From NCBI GenBank assembly GCA_018830925.1, contig JAHJRK010000069.1, forward strand, positions 1 through 5,238: DNA of 5,238 nt, read 5' to 3'. The position numbers and the translations under genes are program-made. Below, piece after piece: positions 4,561 through 5,238 of this stretch (position 1 is the first letter of the stretch; the number at the start of each line of letters is the position of its first letter). This DNA comes from Pseudomonadota bacterium (GTDB lineage Bacteria > Desulfobacterota > Desulfobacteria > Desulfobacterales > RPRI01). The notes below the pieces were generated by a model. That model did not search any database and was not told the DNA's origin. It was given only the letters and a program-made list of their open reading frames with translations.

Positions 4561-4570
4561 GAGACCTTTG
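4561..4570 (+). repeat. GAGACCTTTG, right copy of the direct repeat bracketing mazEF module 2
   Basis: It is identical and co-oriented with 3703-3712 and lies 4 bp after the toxin stop codon. GAGACCTTTGCAAA resembles repeat or insertion-element ends I associate with deltaproteobacterial genomes, but this is an unverified recollection. Confidence 0.35.
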
Positions 4571-4584
4571 CAAACGCCCCGGAA

Positions 4585-5238
4585 TCACCCGGGAAGATCC
4601 TCCCGGGTCAGCAGGAAGGGAAGCGGTGAGAAACCCAGATCTCTGCATGCATCTTCATGGTCGAACACGAGATCCTGATTCATCCTTTCCGCCATGGCGG
4701 CTGACAAGTGGCGAAAACGCGGTAATACGCGCAAAAACGCTACAGCCATCCGGAAAGTCCAGAGGGGAAATGTTACAAAGCGAGGCGATTTTCCCATTGC
4801 TGAAAAAATGCGACCGACCATCTCCCGATATGTGAGTGTTTCCCCGCCCGATAGGTTGTAGGAACGGTTGATGGCCTTACCTTCATTAAGCGCTGCCAGA
4901 CAACTCGATGCAACATCATGCACATGTATCGGCTGCCGCAGTCCACGTGCCGCACCAAGAAACGGAAAAAAAGCGAAGCGTCGAATAAAACGGGCGATCA
5001 CGCTGATATTCTTGTCACTTCCCAGGCCGTAAATTAGAGTTGGCCGAAGAATCGTCCAGGTCACGTCTTTTGTTTTCGCCCACGCGATAAGACGTTCCTC
5101 ACTATCTGCCAGTCTTTCCGCAAGGGCCTGCTCGGTGGGATCTGAAGAAATAGATTTGGTAAAGCGGCTCGTCGAGGAAATCGCCACAATATGCTTGACG
5201 CCGTAGAGCGAAAGCATTGAAAAGTATTCCGGTAAAAC
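4585..5238 (-). CDS. SDR-superfamily NAD(P)-binding epimerase/dehydratase-like protein (5' end outside window)
   Basis: Visible are 217 C-terminal residues. The frame stays open beyond the first in-window ATG (5217) to the edge, reading VLPEYFS before it, so the start lies outside and the N-terminal GxxGxxG loop is not seen. Recognisable pieces are GVKHIVAISSTSRFT (13-27 of the visible part), ILRPTLIYGLGSD (63-75), and QPIHVHDVASSCLAAL, then YNLSGGETLTYREMV in the C-terminal substrate lobe. These place it among NAD-dependent epimerase/dehydratase proteins of sugar nucleotide metabolism. The expected YxxxK region instead reads EQALAERLADSEERL, with no Tyr-Lys pair, typical of atypical SDRs, so classical epimerase chemistry is doubtful. 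It is visibly more GC-rich than its neighbours (34 of 60 bases at 4681-4740, against 20 of 60 at 361-420). It probably belongs to the same cluster, upstream of the reductase but cut off from it by the divergent mazEF module. Confidence 0.85.
   Translation of the reverse strand, partial: VLPEYFSMLSLYGVKHIVAISSTSRFTKSISSDPTEQALAERLADSEERLIAWAKTKDVTWTILRPTLIYGLGSDKNISVIARFIRRFAFFPFLGAARGLRQPIHVHDVASSCLAALNEGKAINRSYNLSGGETLTYREMVGRIFSAMGKSPRFVTFPLWTFRMAVAFLRVLPRFRHLSAAMAERMNQDLVFDHEDACRDLGFSPLPFLLTREDLPG
4587..4608. terminator. Perfect 8-bp GC-rich hairpin between convergent genes, possible weak bidirectional terminator
   Basis: ACCCGGGA (4587-4594) and TCCCGGGT (4601-4608) pair perfectly around a 6-nt AGATCC loop. 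The structure covers the last codons and first stop base of the SDR gene and lies 30 bp past the toxin 2 stop, where convergent transcripts meet. Neither strand has a following T-run, so it is not a canonical intrinsic terminator. It may stabilise 3' ends or be a coding coincidence. Confidence 0.4.

Noticed and set aside
4119..4958. Several short open frames opposite or offset from mazEF module 2 and the SDR gene
   Set aside because: They overlap confidently assigned genes in other frames and show no protein-family features.
5215..5217. ATG at 5217 as the start of the SDR gene
   Set aside because: The frame is open upstream to the window edge and reads a family-like VLPEYFSMLSLYGV. Starting here would also lose the whole cofactor-binding half, so the gene is partial rather than short.

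Overview
This 5.2 kb window is part of a surface-polysaccharide (O-antigen, capsule or exopolysaccharide) gene cluster on the minus strand of a Gram-negative bacterium. An ElyC-type envelope protein and an undecaprenyl-phosphate-linked initiating transferase point to a Gram-negative envelope. The moderate to low GC content and the intergenic octamer repeats (TTGAATCC-like) remind me of Desulfobacterota (deltaproteobacterial) genomes. That taxonomic hint is a recollection, not a demonstration.

Reading in the direction of the cluster, from high to low coordinates: (i) 5238-4585, the 3' part of a GC-richer SDR/NAD-dependent epimerase-like gene that runs off the window; (ii) 3934-4556 on the opposite strand, a complete RHH antitoxin-MazF toxin pair with its own promoter; (iii) 3677-2721, an extended-SDR nucleotide-sugar 4-epimerase/4-ketoreductase starting at TTG; (iv) 2647-2064, a second, different antitoxin-MazF pair in the cluster's orientation; (v) 2060-1500, a PglC-type monotopic sugar-phosphate transferase only 3 nt behind the toxin; (vi) 1499-1309, a gap rich in short repeats; (vii) 1308-544, an ElyC-like DUF218 membrane protein; (viii) 544-1, the N-terminal 181 residues of a membrane-anchored FlaA1/CapD/WbpM-type nucleotide-sugar dehydratase, overlapping the ElyC gene by one base.

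The polysaccharide genes fit one pathway. A 4,6-dehydratase (viii) makes a 4-keto-6-deoxy UDP-HexNAc, an SDR (iii) reduces it, and the small transferase (v) places the sugar-1-phosphate on undecaprenyl phosphate. The ElyC-like protein (vii) may act on lipid-carrier metabolism. This resembles the WreV/WreQ/WreU scheme for UDP-QuiNAc in Rhizobium etli, but the actual sugar is an inference.

The most distinctive feature is two unrelated-looking mazEF modules on either side of the one full-length reductase gene. One sits inside the transcription unit, with a strong sigma70-like promoter overlaid by four AGGCCT-like sites at exact 12-bp spacing. This promoter probably also transcribes the transferase gene, which has no visible Shine-Dalgarno sequence and lies in the same reading frame as the toxin. 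I see no tRNA, rRNA, CRISPR array or intact transposase.
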